Shown in pieces: positions 17,877 to 26,000 of a DNA stretch of 64,000 nucleotides. Both the position numbers and the translations under genes were made by a program. The notes below the pieces were generated by a model. That model did no database searches, was not told the origin of the DNA, and saw only the letters and a program-made list of their open reading frames with translations. The DNA is from Pseudomonas sp. DC1.2 (GTDB taxonomy: Bacteria; Pseudomonadota; Gammaproteobacteria; Pseudomonadales; Pseudomonadaceae): contig NZ_CP133782.1 of the NCBI RefSeq assembly GCF_034351645.1, positions 3,787,001 through 3,851,000 on the forward strand, read 5' to 3'. Position 1 is the stretch's first letter. Every line of letters starts with the position of its first letter.

Positions 17877-20240
17877 ATGCTTGAGCAGCGAAGGGAAACG
17901 GAAGTGGTTCAACACCCCATGGATATCAAGTTCACCCACCGACTGTCTTATAAACAGGCCCGGCTGACTGTGCTGGTCGGTTTCATACTGGGCACCTCGC
18001 TCAGCTTGCTGCAAATAGCCATCGATTATGCCAGCGAAGACGCCTCCATCAACCGCGAAATACGGTCGTTGCTGGAAATCAGCCATAACCCTGCCTCACG
18101 CATCGCCTACAACATCGATGCGGAACTGGCTCAGGAACTGACCCAGGGCCTTTTGCGCTCGCCGGCAATCATCGGTGCGCAGTTGACCGACAACAACAAT
18201 ACCGTGCTGGCACACGTCAAGCGCCCCGGTCTTCAGAGCGGTTACCGGGCCATAAGCGATTACCTGTTCGGCGCCAACCGCCAGTTCGAAGACCGACTCT
18301 ATCTTGAGCACCTGCCAGACGAATCCCTCGGCTCGCTACACCTGGAAGTCGATACCTACGCGTTCGGTAGCCGCTTCCTGCGTCGGGCCGAGATCACCCT
18401 GCTCAACGGTTTTGTCCGCAGCCTGATCCTTACCGGCATTCTGCTGGCGCTGTTCTACGTGATGCTGACCAAACCGTTGGTGCGTGTCATCCGCGAACTC
18501 AGCGACCGTGACCCAGGCAGCACTCAGCCCACCTGGCTGGAGTACCCACCCGGCCATGAAAACGATGAAATCGGGGTACTGGTCAAAGTCGCCAACCAGC
18601 AATTCGAAAGTATTGCCACTGAAATTCAGCAGCGACGCAACGCCGAAAACCGATTGACTGACTACCTGAGCCAACTGGAAAACATTGTTTCGGCCCGCAC
18701 AGCTGAACTCAAGGCGATCAACACTCGGCTCAGTCAATCCAACCAGGAACTGGAAATCGCGCGCAGCACGGCTCTGGACATGGCCGAAGCGCGCTCATCC
18801 TTCCTGGCCAACATGAGCCATGAAATCCGCACACCGCTCAACGGCTTGCTGGGCATGATTGCACTCTCACTCGACGGCCCCCTTAATGCCGAGCAACAGC
18901 AACAACTGTCCATCGCTCATGACTCAGGCAAAGTGCTGGTGGAACTGCTCAACGATATTCTCGACCTGTCGAAATTCGACGCTGGCCAACTGGAGCTCGA
19001 ACACATTCCATTCGACTTGGGCTCCCTGATCGAGGATACCGCCAACCTGCTATCGCAAAACGCCGCGCCCAGCGTAGAGCTGGCATGCCTGATTGATCCA
19101 CAATTTCCAGCGTTGGTAATTGGCGATCCGACGCGGGTCCGGCAGATTGTCAGCAACCTACTATCCAACGCCCTCAAATTCACCCGCTTTGGCCGTGTCG
19201 ATGTTCGCCTTTGCACGTTCGAGGATGGCGTCAGAATCGAGGTTTGTGACACCGGCATAGGGATTGCCCAAGACGCGCAGGTCAAAATCTTCCAGCCCTT
19301 CACCCAAGCCGGCGCCGGCATTACCCGACAATTTGGCGGCACCGGGCTCGGGTTGGCCCTGACCTATAACCTTTGCGAAGCCATGCAGGGGCGACTGACC
19401 ATCAGCTCGGAAGCCGGCTTTGGCAGTCAGTTCTGCGCCGACCTGCCGCTACCGTGCCATACGCGCGCCTTGGTGCCAAAACCGCTGCAAGGCAAGGTCG
19501 TCGCCATCACGGCGGCCAGCAGTGGCCTGGCAGAGCTATTGAAGGGGCTGCTGCCTGGATGGGGGATCGACTATGAGCGACGCTCCATCGAAGATTCATT
19601 AATCGGCCTCAATCCCGATGTGTTGATCACTGATTGCCCCGAATGCCTATTCGGCCTGAGGCCCACGGTCCCCGCAGCAATTTTGTTGGTGACCGCCTAC
19701 GGCAGCTTCCTGCCCAGCGAAGAAGCCAGCGCCCTCGCGCCGCTCCAGCAACAAGCGCGCCCGCTGGCTCGCAATGCGCTTTACCAGACGTTGCGGCGAG
19801 TGTTGCAACCGGATCTCATCAGCAATAACGATGTGCGTGCCGATAACCTCACACCCCAGCGACGCGGACGCGTATTGCTGGTGGAGGACAATCCGGTCAA
19901 TCAATTGGTGGCCAAGGGGATGCTTGGCAAGCTCGGCTGCGAGGTGATTGTGGCGGCCCACGGCGGCGAAGCGCTGGACCAGCTTGAGCAAAGAGATTTC
20001 GATCTGGTGCTGATGGATTGCAATATGCCGGTGATGGACGGATATGAGGCCAGTCGGCAAATTCGTCGCAGCGGGCGCTGGCCCCAGTTACCTATTGTCG
20101 CCCTGACCGCCAACGCCATGTCCGAAGAGCGCGAACGCTGCCGCGCGGCAGGCATGAGTGACTACCTGGCCAAACCCTTTCGTCGCGAAGAACTGACCGC
20201 CCTGCTCGACCTGTGGATCCCTACTACGACAGCGCTTTGA
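17877..20240 (+). CDS. sagS: SagS-like hybrid sensor histidine kinase
   Basis: A hybrid kinase of up to 787 residues. It has a transmembrane helix near 31-50, a periplasmic domain, a second helix near 180-200, a HAMP-like linker and coiled coil (to 295), HisKA with NMSHEIRTPLN (His near 312), an ATPase domain (425-530), a degenerate receiver-like segment (540-650) and a canonical receiver with Asp in LMDCNMPVMDG near 713. Length and neighbours (ospR, gpx, msrB, alaA, htpX, tpm) match P. aeruginosa SagS, which controls the switch to biofilm growth. Starts at ATG 17877, GTG 17904 or ATG 17919 are all possible. The name rests on synteny and layout. Confidence 0.82.
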   Translation: MLEQRRETEVVQHPMDIKFTHRLSYKQARLTVLVGFILGTSLSLLQIAIDYASEDASINREIRSLLEISHNPASRIAYNIDAELAQELTQGLLRSPAIIGAQLTDNNNTVLAHVKRPGLQSGYRAISDYLFGANRQFEDRLYLEHLPDESLGSLHLEVDTYAFGSRFLRRAEITLLNGFVRSLILTGILLALFYVMLTKPLVRVIRELSDRDPGSTQPTWLEYPPGHENDEIGVLVKVANQQFESIATEIQQRRNAENRLTDYLSQLENIVSARTAELKAINTRLSQSNQELEIARSTALDMAEARSSFLANMSHEIRTPLNGLLGMIALSLDGPLNAEQQQQLSIAHDSGKVLVELLNDILDLSKFDAGQLELEHIPFDLGSLIEDTANLLSQNAAPSVELACLIDPQFPALVIGDPTRVRQIVSNLLSNALKFTRFGRVDVRLCTFEDGVRIEVCDTGIGIAQDAQVKIFQPFTQAGAGITRQFGGTGLGLALTYNLCEAMQGRLTISSEAGFGSQFCADLPLPCHTRALVPKPLQGKVVAITAASSGLAELLKGLLPGWGIDYERRSIEDSLIGLNPDVLITDCPECLFGLRPTVPAAILLVTAYGSFLPSEEASALAPLQQQARPLARNALYQTLRRVLQPDLISNNDVRADNLTPQRRGRVLLVEDNPVNQLVAKGMLGKLGCEVIVAAHGGEALDQLEQRDFDLVLMDCNMPVMDGYEASRQIRRSGRWPQLPIVALTANAMSEERERCRAAGMSDYLAKPFRREELTALLDLWIPTTTAL

Positions 20241-20685
20241 TGTGCGCCAGCAACTGATCAAGCCCCACGCGCAAATCCGTCAGGCAATCCAGGTCGATGC
20301 CGCTGTCGCACAGTAACCGGGCCTTGAGCGGGCCGACCTCATCGCGCAACGCCTTGCCCGCGGCGCAAAGGCTCAGGTGGACCTCGCGCTCATCGCGTAC
20401 CGAGCGCTGACGCTGAATCAACTGCAAGTGTTCAAGGCGTTTGAGCAAAGGCGTCAGGGTCCCGGAATCCAGCGCCAGGCGCTCGCCCAGCGCCTTGACG
20501 GTAGGCTGCTGCGGCGCCGCGTCCTGCCACTCCCATAACACCAGCATCGCCAGGTATTGCGGGTAAGTCAGGCCCAACTGATCGAGCATTGGCTTGTACG
20601 CTCTAATCACCGCCCTGGAGGCCGCATACAGCTTGAAACAGAGCTGACTGTCGAGGTTAAGGGAATCGACTGACAGCGTGTTCAT
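20224..20685 (-). CDS. ospR: MarR/OhrR-family peroxide-sensing repressor
   Basis: The 153-residue winged-helix repressor carries the reactive N-terminal Cys of the OhrR group in SQLCFKLYAASR (Cys16) and further cysteines at 107 and 126, the latter well placed to resolve the oxidised Cys16. The DNA-binding helix region reads SGTLTPLLKRLEHLQL. It overlaps the glutathione peroxidase stop by four bases, so regulator and target are co-translated. Position and partner match P. aeruginosa OspR, which represses gpx. The 3' end overlaps the convergent sagS end by 17 bases. Confidence 0.87.
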   Translation of the reverse strand: MNTLSVDSLNLDSQLCFKLYAASRAVIRAYKPMLDQLGLTYPQYLAMLVLWEWQDAAPQQPTVKALGERLALDSGTLTPLLKRLEHLQLIQRQRSVRDEREVHLSLCAAGKALRDEVGPLKARLLCDSGIDLDCLTDLRVGLDQLLAHIKALS

Positions 20686-21167
20686 TTGAGCAGAGCTTCA
20701 ATCTCAAGGCTCAAATCTTGCGGCTTGGTGGTCGGCGCGAAACGCTTGACCAACTGGCCATCCTTACCGATGAGGAACTTGGTGAAGTTCCACTTGATGC
20801 CCTGAGACCCCAACAAACCCGGCGCACGTTTTTTCAATTGCACGAACAGCGGATGAGCATCGGCACCATTGACCTCCACCTTCTTGAACAACGGAAAACT
20901 GACACCGAAGTTCAATTCACAGAACTCGGAAATCGCCCCCTCGCTACCCGGCTCCTGCTTGCCAAACTGATTACAGGGAAAACCAAGTACAACCAAGCCC
21001 TGATCCTTATAGGTTTGCCAAAGCTCTTCGAGGCCTTTGTATTGCGGGGTGAATCCGCATTTGCTCGCAGTGTTGACCACCAGCACCGCTTTGCCGGCGA
21101 AATCGGCCAGGGTCTTTTGCTCACCCTTGATGGTGGTGCAAGGGATGCTCAGAAGGTTATCGCTCAT
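20682..21167 (-). CDS. gpx: Glutathione peroxidase family protein
   Basis: This thiol peroxidase has 161 residues. The peroxidatic Cys is in NTASKCGFTPQ (Cys37), with the conserved Gln in CNQFGKQEPG (near 71) and the Trp in KWNFTKFLIG completing the active-site triad. It reduces organic or hydrogen peroxide, usually with thioredoxin in bacteria. Start ATG 21167 has ggag upstream. A palindrome at 21217-21230 is well placed to be the OspR operator for this gpx-ospR operon. Confidence 0.93.
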   Translation of the reverse strand: MSDNLLSIPCTTIKGEQKTLADFAGKAVLVVNTASKCGFTPQYKGLEELWQTYKDQGLVVLGFPCNQFGKQEPGSEGAISEFCELNFGVSFPLFKKVEVNGADAHPLFVQLKKRAPGLLGSQGIKWNFTKFLIGKDGQLVKRFAPTTKPQDLSLEIEALLK

Positions 21168-21207
21168 GGCAAGGCTCCAGATAAAGTTAAGGAAGGCCAA
21201 ACATAGC

Positions 21208-21233
21208 GAGCAATTGAATTGTGTGCAATTTAA
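21208..21233. promoter_or_regulatory. Candidate OspR operator upstream of gpx
   Basis: The perfect palindromic frame AATTG-TGTG-CAATT (21217-21230) lies in AT-rich sequence about 50-63 bases upstream of gpx. OhrR-type repressors recognise AT-rich palindromes of this kind, and a related core occurs before ohr. Assignment is by position and resemblance only. Confidence 0.5.
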
Positions 21234-21296
21234 TAAATCGATCCTGTGTTTAGCGCTGGAGCCGCCGTAGGGTCGGCAACTCCAACAGGCCACCAA

Positions 21297-21692
21297 TCAT
21301 TCGCGAGGGACGAGGTCCAGGCACACCGAATTAATGCAGTAGCGCAAACCGGTCGGCGGCGGGCCGTCGGGAAATACGTGCCCCAAGTGCGCGTCACATC
21401 TACCGCAGACCACTTCGGTGCGGATCATCCCGTGGCTGACGTCGCGGATCTCGACCATGGCGCTGTCACCGAGCGGTGCATAAAAACTTGGCCAGCCGCA
21501 GCCGGAATCGAATTTGGTTTTAGAGTCGAACAACGGCTCATTGCAACAAATGCAGTGGTAGACACCGTCAATCTTGCTGTCGTTGTACTGGCCGGAGAAC
21601 GGGCGTTCAGTGCCTTTGAGGCGGCAAACGTTGTACTGCTCCGGATCGAGCATCGCCCGCCACTCTTCCAGGGTTTTTTCCAACTTTTCCAT
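21297..21692 (-). CDS. msrB: Peptide methionine-(R)-sulfoxide reductase
   Basis: A 131-residue MsrB that reduces Met-R-sulfoxide in proteins. The zinc cysteines are visible as two CxxC pairs (47/50 in HCICCNE and 96/99 in VCGRCD), and the catalytic Cys is Cys119 in [13 protein letters not shown] 21692 follows gaggtg; an in-frame GTG two codons earlier is a possible alternative. It lies upstream of gpx on the same strand, separated by the candidate OspR site. Confidence 0.93.
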   Translation of the reverse strand: MEKLEKTLEEWRAMLDPEQYNVCRLKGTERPFSGQYNDSKIDGVYHCICCNEPLFDSKTKFDSGCGWPSFYAPLGDSAMVEIRDVSHGMIRTEVVCGRCDAHLGHVFPDGPPPTGLRYCINSVCLDLVPRE

Positions 21693-21918
21693 CGTCACAC
21701 CTCAGCAGCTGAAAAAGCCCGATCTGTACCTTTTCCACGGATCGGGCGGCACGTATGATTGCGCCTCGTCAAACGCCAGTCTGGCAGCCAGACCACGCGC
21801 ATTCAAACGGATTTATGGGTGCAGCATTTCAAGGCGTCAGGCCTGTGTGAATACGCAGGATTCCCAGTACGGTAGTTCACACACCGCCTGGATCGTTCAT
21901 TTTTGGGAACACATCGCC

Positions 21919-23130
21919 ATGCAGGTTAGCAAATCGAACAAGCTCGCCAACGTCTGCTACGACATTCGCGGCCCAGTGCTCAAGCACGCCAAGCGCCTGG
22001 AAGAGGAAGGCCATCGCATCCTCAAGTTGAACATCGGCAACCCGGCGCCCTTTGGTTTCGAAGCGCCGGATGAAATCCTCCAGGACGTGATCCGCAACTT
22101 GCCAACCGCTCAGGGCTACAGCGACTCCAAGGGCCTGTTCAGCGCACGCAAAGCTGTGATGCAGTACTACCAGCAAAAGCAGGTTGAAGGCGTCGGCATT
22201 GAAGACATCTACCTGGGCAACGGCGTTTCCGAGCTGATCGTGATGTCGATGCAGGCCTTGCTCAACAATGGCGACGAAGTGCTGGTGCCGGCCCCCGACT
22301 ATCCACTGTGGACTGCCGCAGTCAGCTTGTCGGGCGGCAGCCCGGTGCATTATCTGTGCGACGAGCAAGCTAACTGGTGGCCGGACCTGGCCGACATCAA
22401 GGCCAAAATCACGCCGAACACCAAGGCACTGGTGATCATCAACCCAAACAACCCGACCGGCGCGGTGTACTCCAAAGAAGTGTTACTGGGCATGCTGGAA
22501 CTGGCGCGCCAACACAACCTGGTGGTGTTCTCCGACGAAATCTACGACAAGATCCTGTACGACGACGCCGTGCATATCTGCACCGCTTCGCTGGCGCCAG
22601 ACCTGCTTTGCCTGACCTTCAACGGCTTGTCCAAGTCCTATCGAGTGGCGGGTTTCCGGTCTGGCTGGATCGCCATTTCCGGGCCAAAGCACCACGCCCA
22701 AAGCTACATTGAAGGCATCGATATGCTGGCCAATATGCGTTTGTGCGCCAACGTACCGAGCCAGCATGCGATCCAGACTGCACTGGGCGGATACCAAAGC
22801 ATCAACGACTTGGTGTTGCCGCAGGGCCGCTTGCTGGAACAGCGTAATCGTACCTGGGAATTGCTCAACGACATTCCAGGCGTAAGCTGCGTCAAGCCGA
22901 TGGGCGCGCTGTATGCATTCCCGCGAATAGATCCAAAAGTCTGCCCGATCCTCAACGACGAAAAATTCGTGCTCGACCTTCTGCTCTCGGAAAAACTCCT
23001 GGTGGTTCAAGGCACCGCCTTCAACTGGCCATGGCCGGACCATTTCCGTGTCGTCACCCTGCCCCGGGTCGACGAACTGGATCAGGCCATCGGCCGCATC
23101 GGTAATTTTCTCAAGACCTACCGTCAGTAA
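21919..23130 (+). CDS. alaA: Alanine (glutamate-pyruvate) aminotransferase
   Basis: This is a 403-residue class I/II PLP-dependent transaminase. The N-terminus (NKLANVCYDIRGPVLKHAKR) and the C-terminus (QGTAFNWPWPDHFRVVTLPR) agree closely with what I know of E. coli AlaA (YfbQ), which makes alanine from pyruvate and glutamate. The PLP lysine is Lys239 in NGLSKSYRVAG, and INPNNPTGAVYS is the usual substrate-domain motif. A much longer frame opens at 21574 but runs through msrB's antisense and promoter sequence; ATG 21919 gives the family start. Confidence 0.92.
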   Translation: MQVSKSNKLANVCYDIRGPVLKHAKRLEEEGHRILKLNIGNPAPFGFEAPDEILQDVIRNLPTAQGYSDSKGLFSARKAVMQYYQQKQVEGVGIEDIYLGNGVSELIVMSMQALLNNGDEVLVPAPDYPLWTAAVSLSGGSPVHYLCDEQANWWPDLADIKAKITPNTKALVIINPNNPTGAVYSKEVLLGMLELARQHNLVVFSDEIYDKILYDDAVHICTASLAPDLLCLTFNGLSKSYRVAGFRSGWIAISGPKHHAQSYIEGIDMLANMRLCANVPSQHAIQTALGGYQSINDLVLPQGRLLEQRNRTWELLNDIPGVSCVKPMGALYAFPRIDPKVCPILNDEKFVLDLLLSEKLLVVQGTAFNWPWPDHFRVVTLPRVDELDQAIGRIGNFLKTYRQ

Positions 23131-23137
23131 ACCGAAC

Positions 23138-23173
23138 ATCACCGTGCGACGCGTGCGCATGTCGCACGGTGAT
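23138..23173 (+). terminator. Hairpin downstream of alaA
   Basis: A perfect 13-bp stem (ATCACCGTGCGAC and its complement) with a ten-base loop begins seven bases after the alaA stop. The T run is missing (taatcc follows), so termination strength is uncertain. Confidence 0.5.
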
Positions 23174-23437
23174 TAATCCAGCAACACATCTACTCCCTCC
23201 CGCCTCCCAGGCCTGCACCTACGACTGCCGGATGATTACTGTCGAGCTCACGTCTAACAGAAGCGGGGGTTAGGGATGACAAATGCGTCCGGTGTCAGCG
23301 TCGGAAATGCCCTGCAAACAGCGAGGCAATTGCCGTAGGACACAGTTTGAAATAGTCACCCAGTTGAATAGCCTGCAACAGCACCTTATATACCCCGCAG
23401 TACGCTACATCTTTAGCATGAGGAGATTTCTACAACC
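23174..23437. other. alaA-htpX intergenic region
   Basis: No open frame with coding character is seen. The last 75 bases hold the probable htpX promoter and the aggag Shine-Dalgarno; the rest shows no repeat or hairpin I can recognise. Confidence 0.4.
23364..23392 (+). promoter_or_regulatory. Candidate htpX promoter, possibly heat-shock type
   Basis: TTGAAT at 23364-23369 is followed after 14 bases by CCTTATATA at 23384-23392. Read as a sigma-70 promoter, TTGAAT and TATATA are 17 bases apart. Read as sigma-32, the spacing and partial match to CTTGAA / CCCCATNTA also fit. htpX is a heat-shock gene in E. coli, so the second reading is plausible but unproven. Confidence 0.4.
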
Positions 23438-24325
23438 ATGATGCGCATCCTGCTGTTTTTGGCCACTAACCTGGCGGTCGTGCTGATTGCCAGCATCACC
23501 CTGAGCCTTTTCGGCTTCAACGGGTTCATGGCGGCCAATGGGGTTGATCTCAACCTCAATCAGCTGCTGATTTTCTGTGCGGTCTTTGGTTTCGCCGGCT
23601 CCCTCTTCTCGCTGTTCATCTCCAAGTGGATGGCGAAGATGAGCACCAGCACCCAAATTATCAGCCAGCCGCGCACCCGGCACGAGCAATGGTTGCTGCA
23701 AACCGTAGAGCAACTGTCCAGGGAAGCCGGGATCAAGATGCCCGAAGTAGGGATCTTTCCGGCTTACGAGGCAAACGCCTTCGCCACCGGCTGGAACAAG
23801 AACGACGCCTTGGTTGCGGTCAGTCAGGGGCTGCTCGAGCGCTTTACACCGGACGAAGTCAAAGCCGTTCTGGCCCACGAAATTGGTCACGTGGCCAACG
23901 GTGACATGGTGACCTTGGCGCTGATTCAAGGCGTGGTGAACACCTTCGTCATGTTCTTCGCACGGATCATCGGCAACTTTGTCGACAAAGTAATCTTCAA
24001 AAACGAAGAGGGCCAGGGCATTGCTTACTACGTGGCGACCATCGTCGCCGAACTGATTCTGGGCATTCTGGCCAGTTCCATCGTGATGTGGTTCTCGCGC
24101 AAACGTGAATTCCGCGCGGATGAAGCCGGCGCGCGCCTCGCCGGGACCAGCTCGATGATTGGTGCTCTGGAACGGTTACGTGCCGAGCAAGGCCTGCCGG
24201 TACACATGCCAGATACTCTGAACGCCTTCGGCATCAACGGCGGTATCAAACAAGGGTTCGCTCGCATGTTCATGAGCCACCCGCCGCTAGAAGAGCGTAT
24301 TGACGCATTGCGTCGTCGAGGCTGA
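23438..24325 (+). CDS. htpX: Membrane zinc metalloprotease HtpX
   Basis: This inner-membrane M48 peptidase degrades damaged membrane proteins together with FtsH. The 295-residue length is typical. Two N-terminal transmembrane helices (about 4-25 and 38-57) are followed by the zinc motif HEIGH at 147-151, two more hydrophobic segments (about 160-180 and 195-215) and the third ligand region [16 protein letters not shown] 23438 has aggag upstream. The gene's own terminator, GGCCCGC-loop-GCGGGCC-TTTTTT, is split by the IS at 24361. Confidence 0.95.
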   Translation: MMRILLFLATNLAVVLIASITLSLFGFNGFMAANGVDLNLNQLLIFCAVFGFAGSLFSLFISKWMAKMSTSTQIISQPRTRHEQWLLQTVEQLSREAGIKMPEVGIFPAYEANAFATGWNKNDALVAVSQGLLERFTPDEVKAVLAHEIGHVANGDMVTLALIQGVVNTFVMFFARIIGNFVDKVIFKNEEGQGIAYYVATIVAELILGILASSIVMWFSRKREFRADEAGARLAGTSSMIGALERLRAEQGLPVHMPDTLNAFGINGGIKQGFARMFMSHPPLEERIDALRRRG

Positions 24326-24347
24326 AAGGCTACGCACTAAAAGAAGA

Positions 24348-24360
24348 GGCCCGCAGTGAT
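24348..24360 (+). terminator. htpX terminator, 5' arm and loop (split by IS)
   Basis: GGCCCGC plus the loop AGTGAT lie directly before the left IS end. The matching arm GCGGGCC with TTTTTT is at 25965-25977. Removing the IS and one copy of AGTGAT restores a complete Rho-independent terminator 22 bases after the htpX stop. Confidence 0.85.
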
Positions 24361-24401
24361 CAGGCTGTGTGAAAACCTAGCAATCTGCTGGCCGGTTGAA
24401 G

Positions 24402-24433
24402 AAAATGCCCGTATCGCAAGATACAGGCATTTT
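24402..24433 (+). terminator. Left-end hairpin of IS copy 1
   Basis: AAAATGCCCGTATC pairs with GATACAGGCATTTT around a GCAA loop with one mismatch, followed by TTCTT. It ends four bases before the transposase ATG and should block read-through from htpX, doing the work of the interrupted terminator. Confidence 0.65.
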
Positions 24434-24437
24434 TCTT

Positions 24438-25862
24438 ATGCGCTATATCCAAGGTGAAAACCGCTCCCAGAGCGCGCTGTTTCCACTCTCGCTAGACGAA
24501 CTCATTCCCGATGACCATCTGGTTCGGGTGATCGAGGCCTATGTTTCGCTTCTGGACTTTGAGCTGCTGGGCTTCGACAAAGCCAGGCCCAAGGCCACGG
24601 GACGCCCTTCGTATGATCCCGCCGACCTGCTCAAACTCTACCTCTACGGCTATTTTCAGCGCATCCGCTCGTCGCGGCGGCTCGAGGCCGAGTGTCAGCG
24701 CAACGTTGAAGTCATGTGGCTGCTTGGCCGGCTGGCCCCTGACTTCAAAACCATCGCTGATTTTCGGCGCGATAACAGCGCTGCGTTCACCGCAACCTGT
24801 CGCACCTTTGTTCGGTTTTTCCGAAATGCCGGTCTGATTGCCGGCGAGTTGGTGGCAATCGATGGCAGCAAGTTTCAGGCGGTTGCCTCAAGTCGCAAAC
24901 ACCTGACACCGAAAAAACTCAAGCAGCGAGAAGCGGTGCTCGATAAGCGAATTGCGCGTTATCTGGCACAACTTGATGAAGCAGATCGTGGCGAGGATGG
25001 GGAATCGATTGATCGTTCAGCGGTGCAAGCCGCGCTTCAAGAGTTGCAGGTAAAAAAGGCCAATAACCAGACCTGTCAGGTGCCGATGGAGGCTCAAGGT
25101 CTGGCTCAACACGTCGTGGGCGAGCCCGAGGCCCAGAAAATGCGAACGGCGTCCGGCCCGCTCGTGGTCTACAACATTCAAAGTGCTGTAGATGCCAAAC
25201 ATTGTCTGATTCTGCACCACGAAGTCACTCAGGAAGGCACCGACAATCGCCAGCTCGATCCGATGGCCAAAGCGGCCAAAGAGGAGCTGCACCAATCAGA
25301 ACTCTGCGTCACAGCGGATGCGGGTTACTCCAATGGCGCCCAGTTTCAGAGCTGTGAAGATGCCGGCATCACGGCGTTTGTGCCCCCGAATCGGTCAATC
25401 AACACCACCGGTGGCGACGAACAGTACTTTGATCGAACCGAATTCATTTATGACACGGACAACGATCAATATCAGTGCCCCGCCGGCAACCAACTGACGC
25501 TCAAACAACTGAGCAAGGGCGACCGGATCTATCAGGCGGCTATCAGCGACTGCCGAAGTTGTCCGCTCAAAAGCCGCTGCACCAAGGCCGAACGCTGGTA
25601 TCTGACGCGCCATGCCCACGAAGCGGCATTTGAGCGAATGGAGCGGCGGATGAAGGCCCATCCCGAAATGATGGTCAATCGCCGATCCATCGTCGAGCAT
25701 CCCTTCGGCAACCTGAAGCAATGGATCTTCGGCAATGGCCGGTTTTTGCTGCGCCAGTTACAGGGTACTCGCGCAGAAATGGCGCTTGCGGTACAGGCCT
25801 ACAACTTGAAAAGGGCTATCCAGGTGTTGGGAGCGCAAAAGCTGATGGCGCTGATGGGCTGA
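24438..25862 (+). CDS. IS1182-family transposase, copy 1
   Basis: A 474-residue DDE transposase. The N-terminal part carries the DUF772-type segment (RPSYDPADLLKLYLYGYFQ). The catalytic acids are visible in VAIDGSKFQAV, VTADAGYSNGAQF and SIVEHPFGNLKQW. A Cys-rich zinc-ribbon-like stretch (CPAGNQ to CRSCPLKSRC) lies before the last motif. ATG 24438 (MRYIQGENRS) is the likely start; an earlier in-frame start at 24396 would place the end hairpin inside the gene. It differs from copy 2 at about seven residues and both are intact. Confidence 0.92.
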   Translation: MRYIQGENRSQSALFPLSLDELIPDDHLVRVIEAYVSLLDFELLGFDKARPKATGRPSYDPADLLKLYLYGYFQRIRSSRRLEAECQRNVEVMWLLGRLAPDFKTIADFRRDNSAAFTATCRTFVRFFRNAGLIAGELVAIDGSKFQAVASSRKHLTPKKLKQREAVLDKRIARYLAQLDEADRGEDGESIDRSAVQAALQELQVKKANNQTCQVPMEAQGLAQHVVGEPEAQKMRTASGPLVVYNIQSAVDAKHCLILHHEVTQEGTDNRQLDPMAKAAKEELHQSELCVTADAGYSNGAQFQSCEDAGITAFVPPNRSINTTGGDEQYFDRTEFIYDTDNDQYQCPAGNQLTLKQLSKGDRIYQAAISDCRSCPLKSRCTKAERWYLTRHAHEAAFERMERRMKAHPEMMVNRRSIVEHPFGNLKQWIFGNGRFLLRQLQGTRAEMALAVQAYNLKRAIQVLGAQKLMALMG

Positions 25863-25888
25863 GAGGCCCTTTATTTTTCAGATCGCAG

Positions 25889-25926
25889 AAAAGCAAATGC
25901 CCCGACAAGTCGGGGCATTTGCTTTT
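25889..25926. terminator. Right-end bidirectional terminator of IS copy 1
   Basis: A perfect 18-bp stem (AAAAGCAAATGCCCCGAC and its complement) with a two-base loop, having A run and T run on opposite sides, so it can work in both directions. It ends the transposase transcript and blocks entry from the right. Confidence 0.8.
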
Positions 25927-25964
25927 AACCGGGACAGATTGTGTTTTCACACAGCCTGAGTGAT

Positions 25965-25977
25965 GCGGGCCTTTTTT
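25965..25977 (+). terminator. htpX terminator, 3' arm (split by IS)
   Basis: GCGGGCC followed by TTTTTT. It completes the stem begun at 24348 once the IS is removed. Confidence 0.8.
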
Positions 25978-26000
25978 ATAATTTGCGTGGCGCCCAAAAT

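Larger units (their letters stand above)
24361..25958 (+). mobile_element. IS1182-family insertion sequence, copy 1
   Basis: The element is 1,598 bp, bounded by 16-bp inverted repeats CAGGCTGTGTGAAAAC and flanked by the direct repeat AGTGAT (24355-24360 and 25959-25964). It holds one transposase gene. A terminator-like hairpin lies at each end: 24402-24433 between the left repeat and the transposase start, and 25889-25926 after the transposase. The insertion point is exactly the loop of the htpX terminator. The IS1182 family name is assigned from the transposase sequence. Confidence 0.92.
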
